This document shows positions 1 through 12,126 of a DNA stretch of 64,000 bases, one piece after another. The position numbers and the translations under genes are program-made. The notes under the pieces were generated by a model. The model did no database searches. It saw nothing but the letters and a program-made list of their open reading frames with translations, and was not told where the DNA came from. The DNA is taken from assembly GCA_008360955.1 (NCBI GenBank), contig LUCM01000658.1:174444-238443 (forward strand), read 5' to 3'. The stretch comes from Fasciolopsis buskii. Lineage: Eukaryota; Platyhelminthes; Trematoda; Plagiorchiida; Fasciolidae. The stretch's first letter is position 1. Each line of letters starts with the position of its first letter.

Positions 1-179
1 TGTAGGTCGTATCCGAAGCGTTCGTCGTAGTTAGGCTTTGTGCAGAGAAGTGATCTATGAGTAGGGGTCGATTGGTGTGAGCTGGGGGACAGTAACCGTG
101 CAAATCAGTGACGGATATGTGCAAGATGATGTGGTGAATTTGAACAAACCGTTCACAGCCTGCCCGGTAGCGTAATGGC
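1..179. repeat. Left inverted flank of the TAG array
   Basis: Bases 46-117 are the exact reverse complement of 6382-6453 (72 bp). Bases 89-179 are the exact reverse complement of 6722-6812 (91 bp). The unit therefore occurs once before the triplet array and, inverted, as two offset copies after it. The array begins at about 180, immediately after a stretch matching the 5' part of the tRNA-like segment at 6669-6739 (ending GTAATGGC), so this copy is cut off just after its box A. The identity of both arms suggests recent duplication, conversion or an assembly effect. Confidence 0.9.
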
Positions 180-983
180 AACTCATTATATTTACTAATA
201 ATGTTAATAATAGTGTATTTGATAATTTTTTTGTAGCTACATTGGTTGTTTTAGCACTAGGTGTATCAATAATATTATTCTTGTTATTATTTTTACAGTA
301 ATAATATTTTTTTTGTGTTTATTAGCCGTAATTCTTTTATTTTTTATAGCACTATTAGCAGCTGCAACACAAATAATGGTATTTATATTTGTGGCATTTT
401 TAGTAGTTTTTTATATATTATTATTTATAATAATATCACTAGTATTATTATTGCTATCATTATTAGTAGCAACCGTCTTGTTGGTAGCATTAGTAGTAGT
501 GGTAATAGTAGCATTATTAATGTTAGTATTAGCATTTGTAGTAGTAGCATTGATAGTACCAGTAATTGTAATGATAGTATGATTAGTAGTAGTTGTCGTC
601 GTAGTAGAAGCAGTAGTTGTTTTGGTGGTTGTACCAGTGGTAGGAGCCGTAGGAGTAGAATTAGTAGCAGTTGTGGTAGCAGTGGTAGGAGTAATAGGAG
701 TAGTGGTAGCATCAGCAGGAGTAGCAGGAATTTTAGTAGAACTAGTAGTAATAGTGGAAGTGGTAGTATCATTAGTAGTCGTAGTTGTAATAGCACCAGT
801 AGTATTTCTAGTAGTAGTAGTAGTGGTTTGTGGTGGTGTCAGCAATAGTCGTAGTGGTATTGGTAATCAATAGTAATAGGAGTAGTACTAGTAGCAGTAG
901 TACTAGCAGCATTAGCAGTATTAGCAGTAGGATTAGTAGCAGTAGTAGTAGTAGCATTATAGTAGTAATAGTAGTAGTAGTAT

Positions 984-1036
<53 letters not shown>

Positions 1037-1860
1037 ATACTAATAGTCAATATTAGCAGAAGAAGTAGTAGTAGTATTGGTAGTAGAATTAGTAGTTGCA
1101 GTAGGATCGATAGTAGTAATGGTAGTAGTAATAGTAGTAGTGGTAGCAGCTGTAGTAGTACTTATTTTTAGAAGTGGAAATATCAGTAATAATAATTATA
1201 AATGGCATTATTATTAGTAGTAGTTGTTGTGGTAGTGGTAGTAGTAGTAGTAGTAGCAGATGTAGTAACAGCAGTAGTAGCAGTAATAGTAATAGCTCTT
1301 ATTAGTAGTAGTACAAGTAACAGTAAAAGTGGTATCAATAATCTTAGTACTATTAGTAATACTAGTATTAGAAAGAGTAGTAGTTAGTATTAGTATTAGT
1401 GATAGAATTGGCAGTAGTATTAGTAGCAGCAGTAGCAGTAGTTTCAGTAGCAGCAATAGGAGTAGCAGTAGCCATAGTAGTATTAGTAGTATTAGTAGTA
1501 GCATTAGTAGTAGTAGTATTGGTAGTAGTAGTATAATAGGAGTAAGAGTTTATGGAGTAACATTATCAGTAGTAGTGGTAGTAGTAGTAGTAGTAGTGGA
1601 AGTAGTATTATTAGAAGTAGTAGCAGCAGTATTATTAGTAGTAGCAGCATTGGTAGTAGTAGCATTAGTAATAGTAGTATTAGCAGCAGTAGGTGTAGTA
1701 GCAGTAGGAGTATTAGGTGTGATATTAGTAGTAGTAGTCATAGTAGTAGTATTTGTGGTAGTAGAAGTATCAGTATTAGTATATGCATTAATAGTGGCAA
1801 TAATGATAGTAGCAGCAATCTTACTAGTCAGAAGTAGTGGTAGAAGTAGTAGTAATCGTT

Positions 1861-1908
<48 letters not shown>

Positions 1909-3231
1909 ATAGTATTAGTAGTAGTAGTATTAGCCTTATATGTAGAATTAGTAGTAGTAGTAGTCGCAGAACTAGTAGTTTCAGGACTAGTAATACTGGT
2001 AGTATTAATAGTAGTAGCAGAACTATTGGTAGTAGTATCAGTAGTTATAGTAGTAGCACTAGTATCAGTAATAGTATTAGTAGTAGTGGTAGGAGCAATA
2101 TTAATATTATTAGTGATAGCAGTATTAGTAGTAATACTAGTAGTATTATTATTAGTAGTAGTATTAATAATAGTTAGTATTAGCAGTGTAATTATTAGTA
2201 ATTTTGGTAGTACATGTAATAGTAGTAGTAGCAGTGGTAGTAGCAAGAGTAGTAGAAATACTATTTTAATTAGTAGCCATAGTAATATGTATGAGTAGTA
2301 GTAGAAGTATTGATATTAATAGTAGTAATGGTAGCGTTAGTAGTAATAATGGTTGTAGTGGTTATAGTTGTATCAGTTGTGGTAGTTGTTGTAGCAGTAA
2401 TATTATTGGTGAGTATTAGTTGTAGCAGTATTAGTATTGGCAGCAGTAATAGTAGTATTATTATTCGTTGTATTAGTAGTAATATTAATTTTAGCGTTGT
2501 CAGAATTAAATGAATTAGTAGTAGTTATTAGTAGTAGTAGCATTGCCAGTGGTAGCAGTAGTAGTATTAGTATCAGTGGAAATAATAGGAGTAGCAATGG
2601 TGGTAGTAGCAGTAGCATTATTATTATTATTACTAGTACTGGTAGTAGCGGTATTTGTAGAATTAATAGTATTAGTATTAGGAGTATTAGAAATAGTAGT
2701 ATTAGTAGTATTAGTGGTAGTTTTAGTAGTAGTAGTATTAATAGTAGTAGCAGCAGAAGTAGTAACAGTAGTAGTACAAGCAGTAGTATTAGTAATAGCA
2801 ATACAAAATGTTGGTATTAGTAGTAGTAATAGTAGTAATAGTAGCAGTAGTTTTAGTAATAATACTGGTAGTAGTTGTAATGGTAGCTGTAGTTACAGGA
2901 ATAATAGTACTTAGTAATATCAGTAGTTATATTAGCAGTATTAATAGTAGTAGTAGAAGGAATAGTAATATTAATAGAAGCAGTATCATTAATAGAAATT
3001 TTAGTAGTGGTTGAAGCAGTAGCAATAGCATTAGTTAGTATTAGTAGTAGTTCTCGTAGGAGTAGTAGCATTAGTAGCAGTGGTAATATGAGCAGCAGCA
3101 GTTGTAGCAGCAGTAATATTAGTCAGAAGTAGTAGTAGAATTATTAATATTGGTGGAAGTAGTAGAAGCATCGGTAGTCAGTGGTAGTATTAGTAGTGGT
3201 ATTAGTAGCAGTAGTAGTAGTAGTAGTAGTG

Positions 3232-3283
<52 letters not shown>

Positions 3284-3562
3284 AATCAGTAGTAGTAGTA
3301 GAATTAGTAGTAGTAGTAGTATTAGAAGTAGTATTGGTAAGAGTAGTATTATTATTAGCAGTATTATTATAATAGTAGTAGTAGTAGTAGTAGTAGTAAT
3401 AGTAGTAGTATCAGTGGAAGTAGTAGTAGTCATTGTGGTAGTAGTTGTCACAGTAGTAGTAGGCATAGTAGAAATAGAATTAGTATCATTATTAGTAATA
3501 ATAATATTAGTAGCAGTAATAGGAATAGTTGTAGCAGTAACAGCAGTAGCAGTGTTAGTATC

Positions 3563-3611
<49 letters not shown>

Positions 3612-6250
3612 ATAGCAGCAGTTGTAGCATTAGTAATGGTGGCAGTGTTAGTGGTAGTTGTAGTAGTAATTTTAATAGTACGAGTAGCATTAGTATGAGC
3701 AAGAGCAGTAGAATAAATAGTTATGGTAGTAGTAGTAGCAATATCATTATTAGTGGTAAAAGCAGCAGCAATATTACTGGTTAGTATTAGTGGTAGACGT
3801 ACTAGCAGTAGCAGTAGTAGTAGTTGTAGCGGTAGTAATAGTAGTAATATTAGTATTGGTAACAGTGTTGCAGTAGTAGTAGCAGTAGAATTAGTAAGTC
3901 TTAGTAGTAGAAATAGTCATAGTAATAGTAGTAATAGTAGCAGTAGTTTTAGTAGTAATACGGGTGGTACTAGTAATAGTAGCTGTAGTTGCAGCAATAA
4001 TAATAGTTAGTATTAGTAGTAATATTAGCAGTAGTAGTAGTAGTAGAAGGAGTAGTAATATCAATAGTCGCAGTAATAATAGTGGCAGTTTTAGTAGTGG
4101 TTGAAGCAGTAGCAAGAATAGTAGTTAGTCGTAGAAGTAGTTCTAGTAGTAGTAATATTATCATTAGTAGTATTAATAGTGGTAGTAACAGTATTAGTAG
4201 TAGCAGTAATAATAGTCAGTATAAGCAGTAGAATTAAGAGCCGTGGTAGAAGTAGTAGTCACATTAGTAGTAGCAGCCATAGTAATAGTAGGAGCAGTAG
4301 AAACGGAATTAGTATCATTATTAGTATTAGTAGTAGTGGTAGTATTATTGATGGGAGTAGTAGTAACGGTGATAATAGTAGCAGTGGTAGTATCAGTAGT
4401 ACTAGTAACAGTAGTAGCAGTAGTAGCAGTAGTAGTAGCAGTATTATTAAAAGTATTGGTGGCAGTATTATAAGTGGTAGTAGTAGTAGTGGTAACAGTA
4501 GTAGTGTTAGTAGTAGTAGTAGCAGTAGTGGTAGCAGTAGCAATAGTGTAGTAGTAGTAGTAGTAGTAGTACTAGTAGTAGTGGTAGTAATGCCATTAGT
4601 AATGGTCAGTAGAAGTAGTAGAATTGTTATTAGAGTTGGAAGTAGTAGCATTAATGGTAGTTAGTAATTATAGTAGCAGCAGTGGTAGTAATATCATTAG
4701 TAGGAGTAGCAGTATTAGGGGTATTAGTAAAAGTAGTAGTAATAGTAGTGGTAGCAGTATTATTAGTAGTTGTTTTTGTAGTGTTAGCAGTAGTAGTAGT
4801 GTTAGTAGTGGTACTAATAGCAGGAGTAGTAGTATTAATAATAGAATTAGCATCAATACAGTTATTATTACTAGTAGTAGTAATAGTATTTGTAATAGGA
4901 GTAGTATTAGCGGTAGTAGTAGTATCAGTGTTGTTAGTAGTAGTAGTATCATTAGTTGTAGTATTAGTGGTAGCAGTAGTAGTATTATTAATAGTGGTAT
5001 TAGTACTATTATTAGTAACAGTAGCAGCAGCAGTCTTAGTAGTAGCAGTGGTAGTATTGTTAGTAGTATTAGAAGCAGTATTATTAATAGTAGTATTAGT
5101 AGTATCCGTGGCAGTAGTAGTAGCAGCATTAGTAGTATTAGCATTAGTAATAGTAGTATTAGCAGTAGTAAGAGTCGTAGGATTGAGAGTATTATTTGCG
5201 GTATAAGCAGTAGTATTAATAACAGTAGTAGTAGTATTAGTAGTAGTAGTAGTCGTAGTTGTAGTATTAGTATGAGTAGCAGTGGTAGCAGTAGTAGTAG
5301 AAGCAGAAATATTGGTAGTAGAAGCAGTAGTAATAGTAGCGGCCCTGGTGGTAGTAGTAGTAGAGTAGTAGTGGCAGCAGCAATATTAGTAGTATTAGTA
5401 GTTGTAGTATTAGTAACATTAGTAGTGGTAGTAGTAGTACCAGTTGCAGTATTACTAGTAGTTAGTATTAGCAGTAGAAGTAGCAGAAGTCTTGGTGGTG
5501 GTGGTGGTAGTAGTAGTAGTAGTAGCAGTGGTAATAGTAATAGTAGTAGTAATTTTAGTAGTAGTAGTGGTTGTAGTATTGTTTATTATTAGTAGTAGAA
5601 TAAGTAGTAGTAAGAGTACTAATAGTAGTGTTAGTGGTAGTAGTAGTAGTGGTAGTAGTATCAGTAATAAAAGTAGTAATAGTAGTATTAGCAGTGATAG
5701 TAGTAGTTATTATTGTTATTATTATTATTAGTAGAAGTAGTAGCAGTATTAGTGGCATTAGTTATCGTAGCAGTAGTAGTCGTATTAGAATTATTGGTGG
5801 TAAAAGTACCAGAATTAATAATACTTATTAGCAGTAGTAGTAGAATTAGTATTATTGCCAGAAGTAGTAGCAGTAGTGGCAGCAGTGGTGGTAATAGGAG
5901 TGGTAGTAGTAATAGTAGTATTAGTAGCAGTAGTAGTGGTATTAGTAGTAGTAGTCGTCGCAATATTTGTAGTAGTAGTATTATTAGTAGTAGCAGTGGC
6001 AGTACTATTATTATTAGCAGCACTAGCGATAGTAGTAGTAGTAGCAGTAGTAATGGTAGAAATACCAGCATAATTTTTATTAGTAGCAGTAATGGTAGTA
6101 GTAGCAATAGTAATAGAAGTAGCAGTGTTAGTAGTACCAGTAGTAGAATTATTGTAGTAGTAATACTAGTAGTTTTGGTAGCAGTAGTGGTAGTAGTAGT
6201 AGTAGTAAAAGTAGCAGTAATAATATTATTAGCAGTAGTTGTAGTTGCAG
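180..6250. repeat. Giant degenerate TAG/GTA/AGT triplet array
   Basis: About 6.1 kb consist almost entirely of trinucleotides TAG, TAA, CAG, TGG and ATT in one register family. The plus strand is very poor in C. Pure (TAG)n runs of about 20 units occur near 980-1035, 1865-1910, 3230-3285 and 3560-3610, separated by diverged stretches. Frames read poly-Ser (AGT), poly-Val (GTA), or on the minus strand poly-Thr, poly-Leu and poly-Tyr. The many open frames of 60-320 codons here are a product of the repeat, because only one frame register meets TAG as a stop. No other gene is visible in the interval. At the right edge the sequence changes abruptly to mixed composition at about 6251. Confidence 0.95.
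2825..4400. repeat. Higher-order duplication inside the TAG array
   Basis: Imperfect, non-triplet details recur. The stretch at about 2840-3050 (with a GTTGAAGCAGTAGCAA landmark at 3010) is repeated at about 3935-4140 (landmark at 4100), an offset of 1,090-1,096 bp. A second landmark, GAATTAGTATCATTATTAG, lies at 3477 and 4306, an offset of 829 bp. The shorter second offset is explained if the pure TAG runs in the first copy expanded by about 260 bp after the duplication. The array therefore grew both by slippage and by block duplication. Confidence 0.7.
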
Positions 6251-6381
6251 CTAATGTGACCACCAAAATGTCGTCAGTGTTTTCTGAATAACCCATCAAA
6301 GAAGACGATCTGCCCAGCGATGCATTACTGCAGATTTTTGCTTTCCGTCTAATCTTGCAATAAATAATTCGTGCTGGCACC
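6251..6381. other. Unique spacer right of the array
   Basis: Mixed-composition sequence between the end of the triplet array and the first inverted flank. It contains an ATAAATAA stretch near 6360. I see no gene or recognisable element in it. Confidence 0.5.
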
Positions 6382-6453
6382 TATCCGTCACTGATTTGCA
6401 CGGTTACTGTCCCCCAGCTCACACCAATCGACCCCTACTCATAGATCACTTCT
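6382..6453. repeat. Right flank copy 1, 72-bp perfect inverted match to 46-117
   Basis: This is the exact reverse complement of 46-117, with no mismatch over 72 bp. It also matches 6784-6812 directly (TATCCGTCACTGATTTGC start) at an offset of 402 bp, so the right side carries two tandem partial units of the flank repeat. Confidence 0.93.
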
Positions 6454-6668
6454 GTCCAGGTAGCCTGAGTACGACCAAGGCTTTTCTAGATGACCTACAC
6501 ACAGCTTGATTACTTGATACATTTTACTAGTACGAGATTGAATGATTTGATCAAATAATTGACCATGTGATATGATTGATCGCTCAACTGACGATAAAGA
6601 AACCATGGAAGCACCATTGTCGAGCTGTTTGATCCTTGTTAGGAATGATGAGCAGTGCATATCCAGCG

Positions 6669-6739
6669 CGCCCGAGCTGGCACGCGAACCCGGGACGAAC
6701 GATTCTGAGTCGAACGCCTTAGCCATTACGCTACCGGGC
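6669..6739 (-). repeat. tRNA-like (SINE head) segment in the flank repeat
   Basis: Read on the minus strand it shows a near-perfect pol III box A (TAGCGTAATGG, 6723-6733), a plausible anticodon loop CTCAGAA, and a weak box B (GGTTCGCGTGCC, 6679-6690). The ends GCCCGG and CTCGGGC can pair as an acceptor stem. The anticodon stem has mismatches and box B is off consensus, so this is a tRNA-derived repeat head or tRNA pseudogene, not a functional tRNA gene. A similar core (GGCGTTCGACTCA-AATCGTTC) occurs at 16,889-16,915. Confidence 0.55.
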
Positions 6740-6855
6740 AGGCTGTGAACGGTTTGTTCAAATTCACCACATCATCTTGCACATATCCGTCACTGATTTG
6801 CACGGTTACTGTGCACTAGCTCATAGCGATCGACCTTTACTTATAGATGTGTTTG
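6722..6855. repeat. Right flank copy 2, 91-bp perfect inverted match to 89-179
   Basis: 6722-6812 is the exact reverse complement of 89-179. Similarity continues in diverged form to about 6855 (GCTCATAGCGATCGACC against GCTCACACCAATCGACC). It overlaps the 5' end of the tRNA-like segment. Confidence 0.92.
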
Positions 6856-6859
6856 AACG

Positions 6860-9800
6860 AGTTATGATACACTAAAGTAATACGTGTGGTGAAGAGCGAG
6901 AGCAGTGTGGTCCCGACACCGAACGGTGCACGCCAACAACGAGACTGGTGATGTGTTAACCACAACGGTGCTAGTGGGGTGATTCCAGGAATTCAACTGG
7001 ACCCGATGGTGGTTTCCATGTTGGCAAATGATCTGTCTCCTATAATCCGACATGGCATCTCTTCCTCTTTCAAAATTTCCTAATATTTTCAACCCTAGTG
7101 CTTCAAACCCTGGGAAGCAGAAAATGGCGCAAAATCTAAAACACTAGCTCAGTTCTTCTGGACCAAACTGATTAAGGGGGGTTTGTAGCCGAAAGAAGTC
7201 GCGCCCCCATCTGCAGATGTCTCTTATCGCATATTCTCGCAGCCTCGACAAGCAGCCTATCTCCATTAGATATGACATGCACAACTCCAGGTTACATTAT
7301 TCTCCCAGTTTCAACTTTTCAGAGTATACTGGCACACAAGTCTCCAGATCTCGTGAGTCTATCAGATTGATACTTGGAATTTTCAGTTTATGAAAGATTA
7401 AGCTAGGCGTCTACATGACCCGCTTCAGAAAAAAGCTAGAATCAGATAGTACTGCGTACTCCAGTATGCTCCGGTGCAACTGAACAACTATTGAAAAAAA
7501 AATGCAAGGCTCCTTCAATAAGCGACCACTGGAAAACATTGTGGAATTCAGAAACAAGCAGAGCATTATTTTGGTTTCGGAAACTAAGATTAAACTTGCC
7601 ACTTTTTACTTGCTAATGAAGCAAGTAATGCGGTTTCTCTCAACAATTAGGATATTACACTAGTACCACCCATTAACTAAGGTATAGCATTCATGTGTTC
7701 TGTCTCACTTTTCGAGAAAACATTATACTGCAGCCTCTTTGTTGTCAAATGGACACTGATGTGGAACAAGCTTCCGCCCGAAACACTGTCCATTGAAAAC
7801 CTAACACTTAGGAAAAAGGCCTTCAACATTAATCCGTAGGGTTAACTGCACCATAGCAGGAGTTGGTTTGTTGACTTTGAGCATGATGGACGCAAAGTTG
7901 ACTGCCTTTGCCTACAGGCTAAGTGGCCGCTCCCCAATTCTCTCACACGTGGCCCCCCTCCCAGCTTTGTCTCTTCCTCGGTGTATCGGCTTTGCCTACA
8001 GTGACATTAAAGTCTCACTCATACTACGGAGCCTTGGAATATTTTCAAAATGCTTATTTTCCCTATACACATGTAATGAACAGTCGGTACAATCCTATTC
8101 CGATCCCGTGGCTACAGCCGTAGTTGCTGTCGACCGCAGTTCACATTTTGAGGATAATTCCGGTAGCTCTGTTCAGCGTATGGACACGGAGCAGGCACAT
8201 GCTGCAACGAAATTGCAGAACACTTCCACCGACAGCCAAAATAAGTTCTATCGACTCGTAATAACCCCGATGACATGAAACACTACCGCCAATCTTATTG
8301 GATGGTCGTTATGACCTGGAAGCGGACGCCCAGACCACGGTAGCCGAACTCAGATTCATCTGCGCTCTCCCGGCAACATGCTAGCCCAAAATTGGCTAGT
8401 TTCCCACGATTACGCAGATCATGCCGCCAGGTAAACTCATCATATGCATAAGTTCCACCTACATGCCATCCGTGAACAGATGACCGTGTATTCGCATCCA
8501 AACTTTAAGATTGCACGCACGTGATTCTCACTGCAGAAGCACAACCCGGAGATACCCGCATGATACGGTCTACACAAGGTGGCAAGCTCCTATGAGAAAA
8601 CATTTGTGGTAGAGAAAAGGTAAAAGAGATACCATCACCATAGACCGTTTTAAGCCAGCTCCCCTGGCACAACCAAGCCAGAAGCCGCCAAACCAGAGAC
8701 AACGCAAACCACCGAGGCGATGCCGCATAGTCTCGGATTCTCGGATTTGGCGGCAACAGCCTGTAAGAAGAACAAACACGCAGTGAACAAATCCTTCAAA
8801 ACACCAACTGCAGATGAGTTATAAAAAAACTGCGGTTTGCAGAAGTTGCGTGTGCCATTCCGTTGTCTTCATCTCTGCACACAGTAAAATTTGTTTCACA
8901 GAAAGAAAAGTTAGGCTAAAAAGTTGGCGAAGCTAAAATTACACCTATGAGTTTTTCTACTCGTGATGATGCTCAATCTTTATAGCTAATACTCATAAGG
9001 AACGTGAAACGAAACAGAAACGGCGGCATCCAAATGTCTCTGGTGCTTAGGTCCAAGGACTGCAGAATTCTCAATAGGCTCGAATTACCAGACAGAACCC
9101 CGAAACAGCATAACACATCATCTAAGCATTAATTGTATTCCTAATTCAACCAAAATCTTGAAGTCAGGGTTAGCCGCTGGTATGTATGAATCTTAAAGCA
9201 GTTACTTTGACTTCGCTGCATGCATCTTCCCACGAAAATTACGGCGTTATGGAATTCAGTTTGCGAAAGATATATACATTGTGATGCTCGATAAGAAAAG
9301 GAATGTGCACGTTGGGTTCAGGTAACTGCTGGCAAATAAAGAATGAGGGAATTTTTTCAAACTATTCTTGGTTATGCACTACCTTGCAGAACACCAGAGC
9401 ACCAGCGAAGTTGGTCGTGATTGCCTCAACATGAGAAATGCGATATCCCCGAAATGGCAAGGTTGCTACCAAATGTATAAGTACTAAATGATGGTTGGCC
9501 GACTGGTTTATTACGGACCATATGAATACACATGCCTAGGAGCCAGTTAATACCTGGATAATATCTAACTCGGATTTGCTCAACTTTCGTTTTTCCAATT
9601 CAAACTTACCGGGTGCAAGCTGACGTGCCTTGGCAAAAGCGGGCTGGGTTTCCGTCCGAGAATGATGATCTAATGCGCTTGTTAATGCTGGTAAGGTGAT
9701 CGGATGACATAAAAGTTACTTAGGTCGTGCATAGGAAAACGTAGGGCAGGAAATCAGCAGCCGGTGCAACATCTTGAGCTCCTGTGACCAAGAAAACCCG

Positions 9801-10640
9801 GCTGAAAGTGTGACAATTACTGAGATTGGGCGACAGGGGGGCTAGGAAGTGAGGGTCCACTAGGACAGCGACCCGGAGGCGGAGGCACGCCGAACTCACC
9901 ATATAGGCCTGCTAATTACGGTGTATGAGTGCTATGCTCGATAATGCAGACTAGACAGGTTGTTTTCTCGACGATCTGCGTGTCTCGAACTTTATGGGTA
10001 GATCGTGTACATGAGCAGTTACATTATATTGGACGCTTCCGTTTTTGCACATGCCTGTTGACTGGTATTCGGTCCTTCATCCTGACCTACCTTATTAGCT
10101 CTCTCGAGAAACTCCGTGCTAGACTTGCAAAGTGCTTTCTCCATGTCACTGATTGGCCCACGGGGCTACGAATCTTCAAAAAACTGTCGTAGACTTTCGA
10201 GTTGATTGATATGGTCTGTATGTGCACAGGAAACTGTGAAGTTTCGCAGTGTACCACCTTATCTAGCGTTCCGCAGACTGAAAGAAAATGTCTTTGGAAA
10301 CAAGACAAGATTTCACAGAGAAGAAACAGATTAAGAAGACCATTGTTACCCAATGGAAGAAATTGGATCTTGTAGAGCACTTTAATAGTAGACCAAAGTA
10401 TTTTGTCTTCCTGAACGTGCATGAAGGATGTCATTACCCCAACTGTGATCTTTATCATATATTTGAACTGGCCTCGGGGCATTTAGAATCCCCCTACAAG
10501 CCGCACTCACGATAAGAGATGGTTGTACAAATCGTACTTGCGAGCATAACTCATTCATACTGGTGACAATGAGTAACGTTCACTGGATCACGCGATTCGA
10601 TCACTTGTAACGCAATATCATACTATGTGGGTTAATTTGT
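6860..10640. other. Gene-free stretch, nothing recognised
   Basis: Short open frames under 140 codons occur on both strands, but none shows a recognisable domain, signal peptide or convincing splice-bounded coding pattern. No repeat family seen elsewhere in the window was recognised here. I cannot exclude short exons. Confidence 0.4.
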
Positions 10641-10689
10641 GAGTCTGTAATGGGACACGGATTCGTTCCTCCGGATCGCTTGTTTAACC

Positions 10690-10945
10690 AAACCTTGACC
10701 GCCTTGCGCGGTCGCCCCTTGTACGTTGCTCACGCACGCCCCGCTCGCACGCTCCTGTCAAAGTATACTCAACCTGCTATCGCTTCCGACTGTCTTTTTC
10801 TTGTACTGGTCAAGTGTCAGGGTTGTCAGTATTGCAATCGTACGGAGCCGAGTAAGGGTGACGCAAACGTTGTTAAGAAAACATATTGCGAGATCCGCGT
10901 TAAGACAATCGGTCTTACAGGTCTGGCAACCACCTGTGCAGATTG
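10690..10945 (+). repeat. Dispersed repeat family R1, copy 1
   Basis: Shares ordered motifs with 54,860-55,060 and 63,110-63,250: CTCACGCACGC, CGCTCCTGTCAAA, a GAGATC(C/T)GCGTTAAGAC core and CGGTCTTAC(A/G)G. The element class is unknown. It is not an obvious coding remnant, although a frame of 98 codons runs through it by chance. Confidence 0.65.
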
Positions 10946-12068
10946 ACTAATGTTTGGGACTTCAATGTCCCAGATAAAATAGGGAACATCTTTGAAAAGC
11001 GGATCGCTTCAAGATAGTTGCGCATATGATGATTCCAACTAATTCAACAACAGCCGTCCCGTCGTTCAGATACATGAACTACACAACCTCATACCGGCCT
11101 TCGCGGGCCATGACAACTCGAGTGCATAGGCTGGCGAGGCCGTGGAAGCCGCCAGTTTTTAACATCGTTTGTATAGTCTGACAAACTCGGATATGAGCAC
11201 TCCGTAAGTACAGAAGAATTTGAGACGAGCTGAGATAGCAAGTAAAATCTTCGTTTTATACGATAGACAACAAACAATGAACATGACAGTGCTCGTGCAC
11301 GTATGCATGAAGTGGAACAATCTGAGATAGGAAGTGGTAGCGTGTAAAAGAAGTTACAAAGTTGCACAGTCACTTGAGGATAGTACAGAAATTGAGCTAT
11401 GGACACGAAACGGTGAATACAAAGAAACAATTGAAAGCAAGGAACTATGATAGTTTCTTAAATCATAACTTTACTGCATAGGATAGACAGCGGGGAAGAG
11501 ATAGTAGAAGCACTTTCTGAATCAAATTCACAACATGACGATTATTATCAAGGAGTCGTATGGCGTTTTGAAACGAACAGTGATGACAAGTCTGAGGCAG
11601 GACAAGAGTGGATGAAAGTTAATAGCAATTGTACCCACGGAAACGACCATACGAATGTCCCGGGAAACTTGTGAGAAAGTGGCATAATAATAATGCCAAA
11701 ATGCAGGAAATGTTTCAAAGGTCTGGCTCGTATAAGTCAGAAAGTTAAGCTTTCGGATTCGGATAGCTGAAAAGGGACAACGAGAACCATGAGAAAAATA
11801 AGAAAAAGAACCGGAAAACAAACGTTACGGTGTCATTCACAATTTACGGCCGTATTGACGTTAATATGTACCTCTAGGGATACACAATTGAATTGCCTAA
11901 ATAATACAAAAGTGTGATGTGCAATAAAGCAAAAGAAATAAGTTAAGCAAATGCTCTAGGCGCTCACCTTTGCATATGTGAAATACAAGTTATTATCCAT
12001 TACCTATATTCTAAGGGCAATCCTTACCGTTCAGAGTATTTAATCCATTACATGGCTGCTTTGGAAAG

Positions 12069-12069
<1 letters not shown>

Positions 12070-12124
<55 letters not shown>
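12070..12124. repeat. (TA)n microsatellite
   Basis: An uninterrupted TA run of 55 bp in otherwise mixed sequence. Between this site and 10,945, and from here to about 13,100, I recognise no gene. Confidence 0.97.

Positions 12125-12126
<2 letters not shown>

Noticed and set aside
180..6250. CRISPR array or centromeric satellite
   Set aside because: There are no spacers of constant length between identical repeats and no fixed-length satellite monomer. The unit is a trinucleotide.
313..6291. Dozens of open frames of up to 322 codons (poly-Ser, Val, Thr, Leu)
   Set aside because: They are the triplet array read in several registers. They overlap on both strands and contain no other protein signal.
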